A stretch of 64,000 bases of DNA from Novosphingobium sp. IK01 (GTDB lineage: Bacteria > Pseudomonadota > Alphaproteobacteria > Sphingomonadales > Sphingomonadaceae), in assembly GCF_033242265.1 (NCBI RefSeq), contig NZ_BTFW01000001.1, forward strand, positions 992,001 to 1,056,000, written 5' to 3'. The notes beneath the pieces were generated by a model. That model did not search any database. It saw only the letters and a list, made by a program, of their open reading frames with translations, and was not told the DNA's origin. Position 1 is the first letter of the stretch. The number at the start of each line of letters is the position of its first letter. This document shows positions 7,697 to 16,519 of this stretch, piece after piece. A program made the position numbers and the translations under genes.

Positions 7697-9169
7697 TCAG
7701 CCCTCCATCGGCGCGGTCGTCATGCCAAGGCCGGGGATGCCGATCGAACGGCGCCCGCCATAATCGGTCCGCACCACGATCAAGCCGCTCTTTTCGAGAT
7801 GGTCGAGCAGGCGGCGGATGCGTCCGGGCGAGCGGGTGCCATAGATTTCGGCCATGCGCTCGTCATCCGGGCATGGCAGCCCTTCGACTGCCGCCACCGC
7901 CAGCACGAGGAATGGCGCGAGCACATCATCGGCCACATCGCGCGCAAGGTTGAGCGCGGGCTGCCAGCGCGGCTCGCGGTCGTCGGGAATGCCCGCCACG
8001 GCCATCGCGAAGCGGCGGCGGAACTGGGCAAGATCGATCCCCACCGGGCCCAGCCGGGCCATGCGGCAGCGCACGGTGAAATCCTGGAACAGTTGCGAGG
8101 CGGGCTGGAACGTGCAGTCGGGCTCCTGCGCCATGTCGGCGAGGATCTCGACGATCTGCGCGGCGGTTTCCTCGGCCGCGAACAGGCTCGGCTCGGCGGG
8201 CGGCTCGACCTGTTCGGCAGCCGGAACGCTGCTTTCGATCCGGTCGAGCAGTTCGCCGCTGTCGGGCGCGTGGTCCTCGGGCTCGGGCGGCGCGGGCACG
8301 GGGTCGAACATCAGCGGCTCGGCCATGAGCAGCGCCTCCATCTCCTCGCCCGCCGCATTGGGCATGGGCATCAGGCCATGGACGACATTGCGCGCGCGGG
8401 TTTCCACGTCGGCGATCTTGACCCCGACCGGGCGGCGGCAGATCGCCGGGCCAAGCGCGAGGAAATGGCCGCGTTCGAGGTCGCGGATCTGTTCGGCCTG
8501 ACGGCGCTCCATGCCCAGAAGATCGGCGGCGCGGGCCATGTCGATATCGAGGAAGGTGCGCCCCATCAGGAAGTTGGAGGCTTCGGCAGCGACGTTCTTG
8601 GCCAGCTTGGCCAGACGCTGGGTGGCGATGATCCCGGCCAGCCCGCGCTTGCGCCCACGGCACATGAGGTTCGTCATCGCCGCGAGCGAGAGGCGGCGCA
8701 CGTCGTCGGCCACGTCGCCGGCGGCGGCAGGCGCGAACATCTGCGCTTCGTCGACGACCACCAGCGCGGGATACCACTGGTCGCGCGGGGCATCGAACAG
8801 GGTGTTCATGAAGACGGCGGCGCAGCGCATCTGCGCTTCGAGTTCGAGCCCGTCGAGCGCGAGGATCACCGAGGCGCGATGCTGGCGGATGCGCGCGGCC
8901 AGCTTGACGATCTCGGCCCCGTCATAGGCCGATCCATCGACGACGACATGGCCAAAGGGTTCGGCCAGGCTGACGAAATCGCCTTCCGGGTCGATCACCA
9001 CCTGCTGGACGACGCTGGCGCTCTGTTCGAGGATCCGGCGCAGAAGGTGCGACTTTCCCGAGCCGCTGTTGCCCTGCACCAGAAGGCGCGTGGCCAGCAG
9101 TTCCTCGACGTCGATGCGGACGGCGGCGCCCGACCTGTCGTCGGCGCCAATGACGATGGTTGCGCTCAC
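7697..9169 (-). CDS. HerA/DUF87-type P-loop ATPase
   Basis: A 490-residue ATPase of the HerA/FtsK branch. Near residues 32-40 is the Walker A motif GNSGSGKSH, and near residue 135 the Walker B stretch ALVVVDEAQMFAP. GRKRGLAGIIATQRLAKLAK is the sensor region of DNA-translocating relatives. The C-terminal half, after an acidic Pro/Glu linker (about residues 280-340), has no motif I know except a possible winged helix at the end (GRIRRLLDHLEKSGLIVVRTDYGG). I start at a GTG at 9169 because the conserved part begins with ATIVIGADDRSG. HerA usually works with a NurA nuclease; none is adjacent, so this is the stand-alone kind common in alphaproteobacteria. Confidence 0.8.
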   Translation of the reverse strand: MSATIVIGADDRSGAAVRIDVEELLATRLLVQGNSGSGKSHLLRRILEQSASVVQQVVIDPEGDFVSLAEPFGHVVVDGSAYDGAEIVKLAARIRQHRASVILALDGLELEAQMRCAAVFMNTLFDAPRDQWYPALVVVDEAQMFAPAAAGDVADDVRRLSLAAMTNLMCRGRKRGLAGIIATQRLAKLAKNVAAEASNFLMGRTFLDIDMARAADLLGMERRQAEQIRDLERGHFLALGPAICRRPVGVKIADVETRARNVVHGLMPMPNAAGEEMEALLMAEPLMFDPVPAPPEPEDHAPDSGELLDRIESSVPAAEQVEPPAEPSLFAAEETAAQIVEILADMAQEPDCTFQPASQLFQDFTVRCRMARLGPVGIDLAQFRRRFAMAVAGIPDDREPRWQPALNLARDVADDVLAPFLVLAVAAVEGLPCPDDERMAEIYGTRSPGRIRRLLDHLEKSGLIVVRTDYGGRRSIGIPGLGMTTAPMEG

Positions 9170-9536
9170 GCCCCCGCTCTTAACGCCCAAAGCCCGCGCG
9201 GCAAGGCCGGGCGGGCAAAAGCGTGGGCAAAAGATTGTCGAAAGGGCCCTGCCCGCGGCCTGCCGCTGCCCTTCGGGAAGCCGGTTCGGGCCGGATGGCC
9301 CTTGCGCCGCGCGCAACCCGATTCGCTCCGACGGCGCCAGAGCAGCACTGGCAGCCCGATCAAAAAGCCCCGCGCCATGCGGGAACGAAAAAGATTTTGG
9401 CGCTTTTTCGTGTGATTGCGATTTTCGAGGCCCGGATTCCAAAAAAATCACTTGCCCGAAGGCGGGCTCTCGAACCACGCTCATTTTATAGAACTGAACT
9501 GTTCCGTTCAATTTAAGCTTCCCACAGGAACCCTGC
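9170..9536. other. Intergenic region between the ATPase and the efflux operon
   Basis: 367 bp without a supported gene. GC-rich up to about 9400, it becomes AT-rich in the last 130 bp, where the efflux operon promoter must lie. The only distinct structure is the inverted repeat at 9491-9509. Confidence 0.6.
9491..9509. promoter_or_regulatory. Inverted-repeat operator before the efflux operon
   Basis: The arms GAACTGAAC and GTTCCGTTC, around a central T, form a 19-bp inverted repeat with one mismatch pair, and each arm itself repeats GAAC. It ends 27 bp before the emrA start, with the ribosome-binding site ACAGGAA between them. The length and symmetry are those of TetR-family operators, and a TetR gene follows the operon at 14189. 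Binding is inferred. Confidence 0.5.
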
Positions 9537-10691
9537 ATGCCCGCCCCAGACGATTCCCCGGTCGTTTCCTCAGCCGATTCCTCCACCTCTTCGTCCATGA
9601 CCGGCACCCGCAAGAAGACCATTGGCCGGATCGCCATCGGCGTGGCGGTGGTGGCACTGGCCTATGGCGTCTATGCCCTGATCGACTACCGCGCCAACGG
9701 GCAGTACATCCAGTCGACCGACGACGCCTATGTCCAGGCCGATGGCGTGGCGGTCAGCTCGAAACTGGCCGGCTACGTCCGCCAGATCGGGGTGGTCGAC
9801 AACCAGCAGGTGGGCCAGGGCGCGTTCCTCGTCCAGATCGACCCGACGGACTATGCCACCAAGCTGACCCAGGCCGATGCCCAGGTCTCGGTGGCCAAGG
9901 CTGCCGAGCAGGCCACCGCGGCAGGCATTGCCGAGGCGCAGGCCAGCCTCGACCAGGCGCAGGCCGGGCTTGTCTCGGCGCGGCGCGATCTGGCCTACTA
10001 TGCGCAGGAAGTCGCGCGCTACGCCCCGCTCGCGGCCAGCGGGGCCGAGCCGCGCACCCAGCTCGACCAGTTGACCAGTGCGCGCGACAAGGCTGCCGCC
10101 GATGTCCGCGCCCGTCAGGCCGCGATCGAGGCCGCCACCGCCAAGATCGCCACGATCAAGGCCCAGGTCGAGCAGGCCCAGGCCCAGATCGCCTCGGCCG
10201 ACGCCACGCGGCTGGCCGCGCGCAACGACATGGGCTTTACCCGCCTGACCGCGCCGATTGCCGGCAAGATCGGCTCGCGCACGGTGCGGCTGGGCCAATA
10301 TGTAACCGCCGGGCAGCGCCTGATGACCATCGTTCCGACCCAGGCGATCTATGTCGAGGCCAATTACAAGGAAACCCAGATCGGCCTGATGCGCCCCGGC
10401 CAGCCGGTGACGATGCATGTCGATGCGCTGCCGGGGGTGGACTTCCATGGGGTGGTCGATTCGATCACGCCGGGCACGGGCGCCAATTTCTCGCTGATCC
10501 CGCCCCAGAACGCGACCGGCAACTTCACCAAGATCGTCCAGCGCGTGCCGGTGCGCATCCGCATCAATGCCGGCGAGGAATCGCGCAAGGTGCTCGTGCC
10601 GGGCCTGTCGCTGACGGTCGAGGTCGATACCAAGAGCGCGAAGGGCGCGATCAGGTCGATCCGGGCCGAACAGGACCGGGGCACGCACTGA
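9537..10691 (+). CDS. emrA: EmrA-like membrane fusion protein (HlyD family)
   Basis: A 384-residue periplasmic adaptor. There is one N-terminal membrane helix (about residues 29-48), then a biotinyl-lipoyl-like half (STDDAYVQADGVAVSSKLAGYV), a long alanine- and glutamine-rich coiled coil (about 110-225), the second lipoyl half (GFTRLTAPIAGKIGSRTVRLGQYV) and a beta-barrel domain. The DDAYV segment is characteristic of EmrA partners of 14-helix MFS exporters. It links EmrB to the outer-membrane factor encoded two genes downstream. ACAGGAA serves as ribosome-binding site. Its stop overlaps the emrB start as TGATG, so the two are translationally coupled. Confidence 0.92.
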   Translation: MPAPDDSPVVSSADSSTSSSMTGTRKKTIGRIAIGVAVVALAYGVYALIDYRANGQYIQSTDDAYVQADGVAVSSKLAGYVRQIGVVDNQQVGQGAFLVQIDPTDYATKLTQADAQVSVAKAAEQATAAGIAEAQASLDQAQAGLVSARRDLAYYAQEVARYAPLAASGAEPRTQLDQLTSARDKAAADVRARQAAIEAATAKIATIKAQVEQAQAQIASADATRLAARNDMGFTRLTAPIAGKIGSRTVRLGQYVTAGQRLMTIVPTQAIYVEANYKETQIGLMRPGQPVTMHVDALPGVDFHGVVDSITPGTGANFSLIPPQNATGNFTKIVQRVPVRIRINAGEESRKVLVPGLSLTVEVDTKSAKGAIRSIRAEQDRGTH

Positions 10692-12277
10692 TGTCTGCCG
10701 CGATGCCTTCCGGGCCCTCCCCGGCAGGGCCTTCCGCGCCGCCTGAAAAGGCCGACCTGACCGCCTGGCTGGCGGTCGTGGCCGGGGCCATCGGCGCGCT
10801 GATGGCCACCCTCGACATCTCGATCGTCAATTCCGCGCTGCCCACCATCCAGGGCGAGATCGGCGCCTCGGCAACCGAAGGCACCTGGATCGCGACGAGC
10901 TATCTGGTCGCCGAGATCGTGATCATCCCGCTCACCGCCTGGCTCGAACGGGTGTTCGGGCTCAAGCGCTTCCTGCTGGTCGCCGCGGTGCTGTTCACCG
11001 GCTTTTCGATCGTCTGCGGGCTTTCGACCACGCTCACGATGATGATCGTGGGCCGCGTGGGACAGGGCTTTACCGGCGGGGCGATGATCCCGACGGGCAT
11101 GACCATCATCGCCACGCGCCTGCCACGCCACCAGCAGCCGGTGGGCACCGCGCTGTTCGGCTCCACGCTGATCCTCGGGCCGGTGCTCGGCCCGCTGGCC
11201 GGTGGCTGGCTGACCGAGAACCTCTCGTGGCACTATGCCTTCTTCGTCAATATCCCGATCTGCATCGTGCTGATGATCTTCCTGATGGTCAGCCTGTCGA
11301 GCAGCAAGATGCACCTCGACGACCTGCTCGGTGCCGACTGGCTCGGCATTCTGGGCATGGCCCTTGGCCTTGGCGGGCTGACGGTGGTGCTTGAGGAAGG
11401 CAATCGCGAGCAGTGGTTCCAGTCGGACCTGATCTGGCAGCTTTCGGGGGTCACGGTGGTCGGCTTCATCCTGATCGGGCTAGGGCAGATCTTTGCCCGC
11501 CGCCCGGTGGTCAAGCTGGCGCTGTTGCGCAACCGGGCCTTTGCGGCGGTGTTCATCCTGGGCCTGCTGGTGGGATCGGTGCTTTATGGCACGGCCTATG
11601 TGATCCCCCAGTTCCTGGCCTCGATCGCGGGCTACAATGCCTATCAGTCGGGCAAGATCGTGTTCCTCTCGGGCATCCCCTCGCTGATGATGATGCCGCT
11701 CTTCCCGTTCCTCATCAAACGCTTCGACTTGCGTCTGGTGGTCCTGACGGGAATGCTGGTCATGGCCGGGTCGTGCTGGCTCGATACCACGCTGACGGTC
11801 AATTCCGACGGGTCGGACTTCGTGATCTCGCAGCTCATGCGCGGGCTGGGACAGGCGCTGGCCATGCTGTTCCTCAACCAGGCGGCGATTGCCAGCGTGA
11901 AACCCGACGAGGCGGGCGATGCCTCGGGCCTGTTCAACGCGGCGCGAAACCTTGGCGGCTCGATCGCGCTGGCCCTGCTCGCCACCTTGCAGGAGCGGCG
12001 CGAGGAGTTCCACCGCTGGACCATCCACGAGGCCCTGCCCGCCAACAGCCCCACCGTGCAGGACTGGGTGGCCTCGCAAGTGGCCTCGTTCGGCGGGGGC
12101 CCCGACGGCCTTGCCGCCGCGCTGCGCATGATCGACAACACGGTCCTGCGTCAGGCCATGGTGATGGCCTATTCCGACGAATTCATCGCGCTGATGGTCG
12201 GTATCTCGATCGTCCTGCCGCTGTGCTTCCTTCTCCGCCCGTTGCCCAAGGGCAACCATCAAATGGCGATGCACTGA
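10691..12277 (+). CDS. emrB: EmrB-like MFS multidrug exporter (DHA2)
   Basis: A 528-residue inner-membrane proton antiporter of the 14-helix DHA2 family. LDISIVNSALPTIQGEIGAS (helix 1) is the family signature, and the motif C region in helix 5 reads LILGPVLGPLAGGWL. Family members pump hydrophobic toxic compounds, here through EmrA and the outer-membrane factor out of the cell. The start codon overlaps the emrA stop and the stop overlaps the next start, both as TGATG, so the three proteins should be made in linked amounts. Substrate unknown. Confidence 0.92.
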   Translation: MSAAMPSGPSPAGPSAPPEKADLTAWLAVVAGAIGALMATLDISIVNSALPTIQGEIGASATEGTWIATSYLVAEIVIIPLTAWLERVFGLKRFLLVAAVLFTGFSIVCGLSTTLTMMIVGRVGQGFTGGAMIPTGMTIIATRLPRHQQPVGTALFGSTLILGPVLGPLAGGWLTENLSWHYAFFVNIPICIVLMIFLMVSLSSSKMHLDDLLGADWLGILGMALGLGGLTVVLEEGNREQWFQSDLIWQLSGVTVVGFILIGLGQIFARRPVVKLALLRNRAFAAVFILGLLVGSVLYGTAYVIPQFLASIAGYNAYQSGKIVFLSGIPSLMMMPLFPFLIKRFDLRLVVLTGMLVMAGSCWLDTTLTVNSDGSDFVISQLMRGLGQALAMLFLNQAAIASVKPDEAGDASGLFNAARNLGGSIALALLATLQERREEFHRWTIHEALPANSPTVQDWVASQVASFGGGPDGLAAALRMIDNTVLRQAMVMAYSDEFIALMVGISIVLPLCFLLRPLPKGNHQMAMH

Positions 12278-13794
12278 TGCCCTTTTCGCTGTCTTTCCTT
12301 TCGGCCTTCCCTTCTCGCGCCTTGCGCCTGGGCGGCCCAGCCAGTCTCGCCGGCCCCACCAGTCTCGTCGGCCCTGCCAGTCTCGTCGTTCTGGCCACAG
12401 CGCTGGCCGGTTGCACGGTCGGCCCGCACTATGGAGGCCCGCCCGCCTCGGCCCCGGTCGCCAGCGCGCGCGGCGATTTCCTGCGCGCCGACCGCGCCAC
12501 GACCACCCCGCAGGCCCCGTCTGCGCGCTGGTGGGAGGCGCTGGGCGATCCGGTGCTGACCGGGCTGATCGACAAGGGGCTGGCCTCCTCGCCCGACATC
12601 GCGGTGGCCAATGCCCGCATCGCGCAGGCGCGCGCGGGCCTTGCCGCCAACAAGACCTCGCTGCTGCCCACCTTCAACGCCTCGACCGGGGTGCCCTACA
12701 TCAATGTTCCGGCCGATGTGCTGGGCAGCGACAAGACCGGACGCACCGACACCACGATCTACAATCTGGGCTTCGACGCGAGCTGGGAATTCGACCTTTT
12801 CGGTGGCACCCGCCGCAAGATCGAGGCCGCCGGGGCACGGGCTCAGGCCGCCGAAGCGGGCCTTGCCGATGCGCAGGTCACCCTCTCGGCGGAAATCGCG
12901 CGGGCCTATGTCTCGCTGCGCGCGCGCCAGACGGTTCTGGCCAGCCTCGATGAGCAGGCCGGGATCGACGCCAGACTGGTCGATCTGGCCCGCGCCCGCC
13001 TTCAGGCCGGCACCGCGCCCGAACAGGGTCTGGCCCAGGCCCGCGGGCAGGCCGCCCGCACCGAAGGCGACCGCGCCACGGCCCGCGCCGACATTACCGT
13101 GCTGATCGACCAGATCGCCGTGCTGACCGGACAGGAACCGGGCGCGCTCGACGGGTTGCTCGCCAGCCCCGCCCCGGTGCCGCTGCCCCCGGCCAGCGTA
13201 TCGGTGGGCGATCCCGCGCTGCTCTTGCGCAACCGGCCCGACATCCGCCGCGCCGAGCGGGATCTGGCCGCTGCCAATGCCGATATCGGCGCGCAGATCG
13301 CCGCTGGCCTGCCGCGTGTCACCTTCATGGGCCTGCTGGGTCTGGGGGGGCCGAACGTGGGCGATGCGGTCGACCCGGACAAGGTGATCGGCCTGGCCAT
13401 GCCGCAATTGCGCTGGAGCGCCTTTGACGGCGGGCGCAACCGGGCCCAGGTCCGCAACAAGCGCGCCGCCCATGCCGAGGCGCAGGCCAGCTATCAGCGC
13501 ACCGTGCTGGCCGCCTTGCAGGATGCCGAAAGCGCCCTCACCCGCTTTGGCAGCCAGCGTCAGGTTCTGGGCAAGGCGCTCGACACCCAGGCCCAGGCCC
13601 GCCGCGCGCAGGAGCTTCAGGAACAGCGCGCCCGCGCCGGAACCGTCGCGCTCGGCGATGCCCTGACCGCCCGCCGTCAGGCCATTGCGGCCCTCCAGTC
13701 CAGCACCTCGGCCCAGGCTGAACTGGTCACCGATTTCATCGCGGTTGAAAAGGCCCTCGGGCTGGGCTGGCAAACCACCCCGGCTGGCGCCTGA
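12277..13794 (+). CDS. NodT-family outer-membrane efflux lipoprotein
   Basis: A 505-residue TolC/NodT-type outer-membrane factor. The signal peptide ends in the lipobox ALAGC, followed by TVGPHYGGPP, the usual mature start of NodT lipoproteins. Two OEP repeats follow (WWEALGDPVLTGLIDKGLASSPDIAVANARIAQ and LRNRPDIRRAERDLAAANADIG). It forms the outer-membrane channel for the EmrAB pump. The signal peptide is lengthened by an 18-nt repeat coding for GPASLA, GPTSLV and GPASLV, which puts about 18 residues between the positive start and the hydrophobic core. It is the last gene of the operon, coupled by TGATG to emrB. Confidence 0.9.
   Translation: MPFSLSFLSAFPSRALRLGGPASLAGPTSLVGPASLVVLATALAGCTVGPHYGGPPASAPVASARGDFLRADRATTTPQAPSARWWEALGDPVLTGLIDKGLASSPDIAVANARIAQARAGLAANKTSLLPTFNASTGVPYINVPADVLGSDKTGRTDTTIYNLGFDASWEFDLFGGTRRKIEAAGARAQAAEAGLADAQVTLSAEIARAYVSLRARQTVLASLDEQAGIDARLVDLARARLQAGTAPEQGLAQARGQAARTEGDRATARADITVLIDQIAVLTGQEPGALDGLLASPAPVPLPPASVSVGDPALLLRNRPDIRRAERDLAAANADIGAQIAAGLPRVTFMGLLGLGGPNVGDAVDPDKVIGLAMPQLRWSAFDGGRNRAQVRNKRAAHAEAQASYQRTVLAALQDAESALTRFGSQRQVLGKALDTQAQARRAQELQEQRARAGTVALGDALTARRQAIAALQSSTSAQAELVTDFIAVEKALGLGWQTTPAGA
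12334..12387 (+). repeat. 18-nt in-frame tandem repeat, three units, in a signal peptide
   Basis: Three units close to GGCCCAGCCAGTCTCGCC lie head to tail in the signal-peptide region of the outer-membrane efflux gene and code for GP(A/T)SL(A/V) three times. Confidence 0.85.
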
Positions 13795-14188
13795 AAATGG
13801 GACTAACCCGTTCTTTTTATAGCGCTTTGCCGTCCTTCGATTTCATGGCAATACTCGATCGCGTGACGCCGCAAAGGCGCACTTCGGACGCAGTCGTGGC
13901 ACATGGCGCTCCGAACAGCGGCCTTCCGCGATGCGGAACGCCGGAAAGGATCGGGAAGGATGGACTGGTTTTCCGGTTTTGGCCGCCGTGTCTGGCTGGC
14001 CTGTCAGGAAGGTCTGGCGATGAACTGCCAGACTTATTGGGAGCAGGTGTCTTCCGGCAGTCCGTCAGATTTGGGCCAGCCCGGAACAGCCCAGCCCGGC
14101 ACAGCCCAATCCGGTTCGCCGTCAGGCCAGATCGCCGCGCGCGACAGCCGCTCCGCAGTGCCCCTCTCCCCAATCTCGCAAACACCCG
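13795..14188. other. Intergenic region between the efflux operon and the TetR gene
   Basis: 394 bp with no gene I can support. The first 60 bp are AT-rich (TTCTTTTTATAG), a possible promoter for the TetR gene. Near 14070-14110 there are degenerate short repeats of CCCGGCACAGCCCA type. I see no strong terminator after the efflux operon. Confidence 0.5.
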
Positions 14189-14926
14189 ATGACGACGCCT
14201 CCTTCGGACCAGACCCCGCCAGCGGACCCTTCCATCGCTCTCTCCACTGAGGCAGGCGAAAACGGGGGCTCTTGCCCGATGCAGCGCATGCCGCGCCGGG
14301 GCCGCCCTTCCGTGGCCGAGGCCGGGCAGCTTTACGGCAAGATCCTCAAGGCCAGCTGGGAAGTCCTGCGCGAGACCGGCTTCGAGACCTTCACGTTCGA
14401 CCGCGTGGCGCGCCATGCCCATATCGGCAAGGCGACGATCTATTCGCGCTTTGCGGGCAAAGTCGAACTCATGGAGGTCCTGCTCGAACATGGCGTGGCG
14501 CTGTGCCGCTCGCGGATCATCGCGCAAGGCCCCGGTGGCTCGATGGCCGAACGCTTCCGCCTGCGCGCCATCGAGACCCTCAACCTGCTGCATTCGCCCG
14601 ATGGCAAGCTGCTCGAAAGCCTGATCGAATGGCTCGACATCGAGGCCGGGAGCCCGCAGGGCGGCCATCGCGCGCGGGTCTATCGCTCGGCGGTGGAATC
14701 CATCCGCGACGAATTCGTCCAGGCCCAGGCCCAGGGCGAGATCGTGATCGGCAATTGCGAGGATGCGGCCCGGTTCTGGCTCGAAGGGCTGCTGGGCCAC
14801 ATCAAGATGTCCTGCTCGGAAGCCGGACAGGAGCGCGCCGATCATGCCGCCTGGGCCGAACGCTATGTCGCGTTCTTCTTTGCCGGGGTACGCCTTCAGG
14901 GATCGCCGGGCGGCCCGCTGGCCTGA
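14189..14926 (+). CDS. TetR/AcrR-family regulator
   Basis: A protein of up to 245 residues. The HTH lies at about residues 60-80 of this version (FTFDRVARHAHIGKATIYSRFAGKVELMEVLLEHG), the typical TetR N-terminal domain, followed by an all-helical ligand-binding domain. The first 30 residues are Pro/Ser-rich and unlike the family; an internal ATG at 14279 (MQRMPRRGRP) may be the true start. Because it directly follows the emrA-emrB-outer-membrane factor operon on the same strand, it most likely represses that operon, probably through the inverted repeat at 9491-9509 (inference). Confidence 0.85.
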   Translation: MTTPPSDQTPPADPSIALSTEAGENGGSCPMQRMPRRGRPSVAEAGQLYGKILKASWEVLRETGFETFTFDRVARHAHIGKATIYSRFAGKVELMEVLLEHGVALCRSRIIAQGPGGSMAERFRLRAIETLNLLHSPDGKLLESLIEWLDIEAGSPQGGHRARVYRSAVESIRDEFVQAQAQGEIVIGNCEDAARFWLEGLLGHIKMSCSEAGQERADHAAWAERYVAFFFAGVRLQGSPGGPLA

Positions 14927-15004
14927 GCCGCGCGCCGGCCCCTGCCAGCCAGAGCCGACCGGTAAGAGCAGGCCGACCAGGGCAGGCCGGCCAGGGTGGG
15001 CCGG

Positions 15005-16327
15005 TTACGACTGGCGGATGGCCTTGAAGTCAAAATCGACGGTCACCGCATCGAGCAGCGCATCGGTGCTGCTCCATTCGCCGGTCCCCACCCCGAAGGC
15101 CGTGCGCGAGAGCGTCGCCGTGCCATGGGCCCTTGCCGAAGCCCCGTTGATGGCCAGCACGAAAGCCAGCGGCACCGGACGGATCTTGCCCCCGAGCGAC
15201 AGCGTGCCCTCGGCGACATAGTGGCCGGGCGACTGCTGGCGGAAGCGCGAGGCGGTATAGACCGCGCGCGGATGGGCCGCCGCGCCAAAGAAGGAATCGC
15301 TCTTGAGCATGTCGTCGCGCTGGGTATCGCCCGAGTTGACCGAGGCCGGGTCGATGGTCACGCGCAGCGAGGAATGCGTGAGATCATCGGGCGAAAAACG
15401 GATGCGCGCGTCCCAGCGGGAAAAAGCGCCGGCGATGTCCTCGCCCGAATAAGTCGCGCGAAAGCCCAGCTTGCCGCCGGGTGCCACCTGCCAGAACGCA
15501 AGATCGGGCGCCTGTGCCGCGACAGAGGCGAGCGCGGCAACCGATGGGGACGCCGGCACGGGCCTCGCCCCCGAGGCCAGCGCATCGTTCGAAGCATCTT
15601 CCGGCTCAGCATCCTGACTGGCTTGCGCGCCCGGCTCAACCGAAGCGGTCGGAGCCGGAGCCGGAGCCGCCGCAGCCCCGAAGGGCCAGACTTGCGCCAG
15701 CACCATGGCGGCCACCGCGCCTGCCAGCGCCACCGCCGCGCCGATCGTCAGCCCCCGGCGGCTGGCCAGCGGGATCATCCGTTCGAGCAGGGCATCGCCC
15801 TGGAGATGATGGCGCAGGGCCCCCGCGACATGGAGCGCGAACAGGCCCAGCGTGACCAGCCCGAGCGAACCGTGCACCGTTTCGGCAGGCATGTGCCAGC
15901 CCGCACCCACCGGCAGGTTGGGGATCGGGAACGCGCCGAAGAACATCGTGTGCATGCGGACTTTCGAGGCCGAAACCATGATCCAGCCCGACAGCGGGCC
16001 CAGGATCATGACCGCATAGAGCAGGACATGGACGACCTTGACCAGCAGGCGCACCGCCGGGGTGCCTGCCGCAGGCGCCGGACGCCGCGCCACCAGCCGC
16101 ACGATCAGCCGCGCAAGGCTGAGCCCGAGGATGAGAAAGCCCACCGACTTGTGGAACTGGTAGCCCGAGAAACGGGCAACGCCCTTGGGCAGGTCTTCCA
16201 GTCGCCAGCCGAGCGAGACCTGGAACAGCAGCAGCGCCGCGATGCTCCAGTGCAGGACGATGGCGCTGATGGCGTAGCGCCGGGGGGAGAGGCCTCCACC
16301 AATACCTTCACGCGCGGTTGCCGTCAT
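15005..16327 (-). CDS. Cytochrome b561-YceI fusion protein
   Basis: A 440-residue protein of two known families in one chain. Residues 10-180 are a four-helix cytochrome b561 unit with paired histidines for haem b (IVLHWSIAALLLF, FHKSVGFLILGL, VHVLLYAVMI, VHGSLGLVTLGLFALHV). A fifth hydrophobic helix near 195-215 and an Ala/Pro-rich linker lead to a YceI domain (about 265-440; LGFRATYSGEDIAGAFSRWDARIRFSPDDL), a periplasmic lipocalin-like barrel that in relatives binds isoprenoid quinones. The membrane cytochrome might exchange electrons with a quinone held by the barrel (inference). The ATG at 16327 gives the usual b561 start. Confidence 0.88.
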   Translation of the reverse strand: MTATAREGIGGGLSPRRYAISAIVLHWSIAALLLFQVSLGWRLEDLPKGVARFSGYQFHKSVGFLILGLSLARLIVRLVARRPAPAAGTPAVRLLVKVVHVLLYAVMILGPLSGWIMVSASKVRMHTMFFGAFPIPNLPVGAGWHMPAETVHGSLGLVTLGLFALHVAGALRHHLQGDALLERMIPLASRRGLTIGAAVALAGAVAAMVLAQVWPFGAAAAPAPAPTASVEPGAQASQDAEPEDASNDALASGARPVPASPSVAALASVAAQAPDLAFWQVAPGGKLGFRATYSGEDIAGAFSRWDARIRFSPDDLTHSSLRVTIDPASVNSGDTQRDDMLKSDSFFGAAAHPRAVYTASRFRQQSPGHYVAEGTLSLGGKIRPVPLAFVLAINGASARAHGTATLSRTAFGVGTGEWSSTDALLDAVTVDFDFKAIRQS

Positions 16328-16519
16328 GCCTTGCCATTCTCCTTGAGGGAGCCAGAGTTGTGGGAGCCAGAGTGTGGGAGTCAGAGTTGAAGGAACCGGG
16401 GTTGCCAGCCTCCGGTCATGGCGCCATTCTAACAGCTGTTACCCCGCTTTGATACAGGCCATGGGTCTACCCCCGACCGCCCTTTTCGGAGCCGGCTTTT
16501 TTCGGAGAGTGACTTCATC

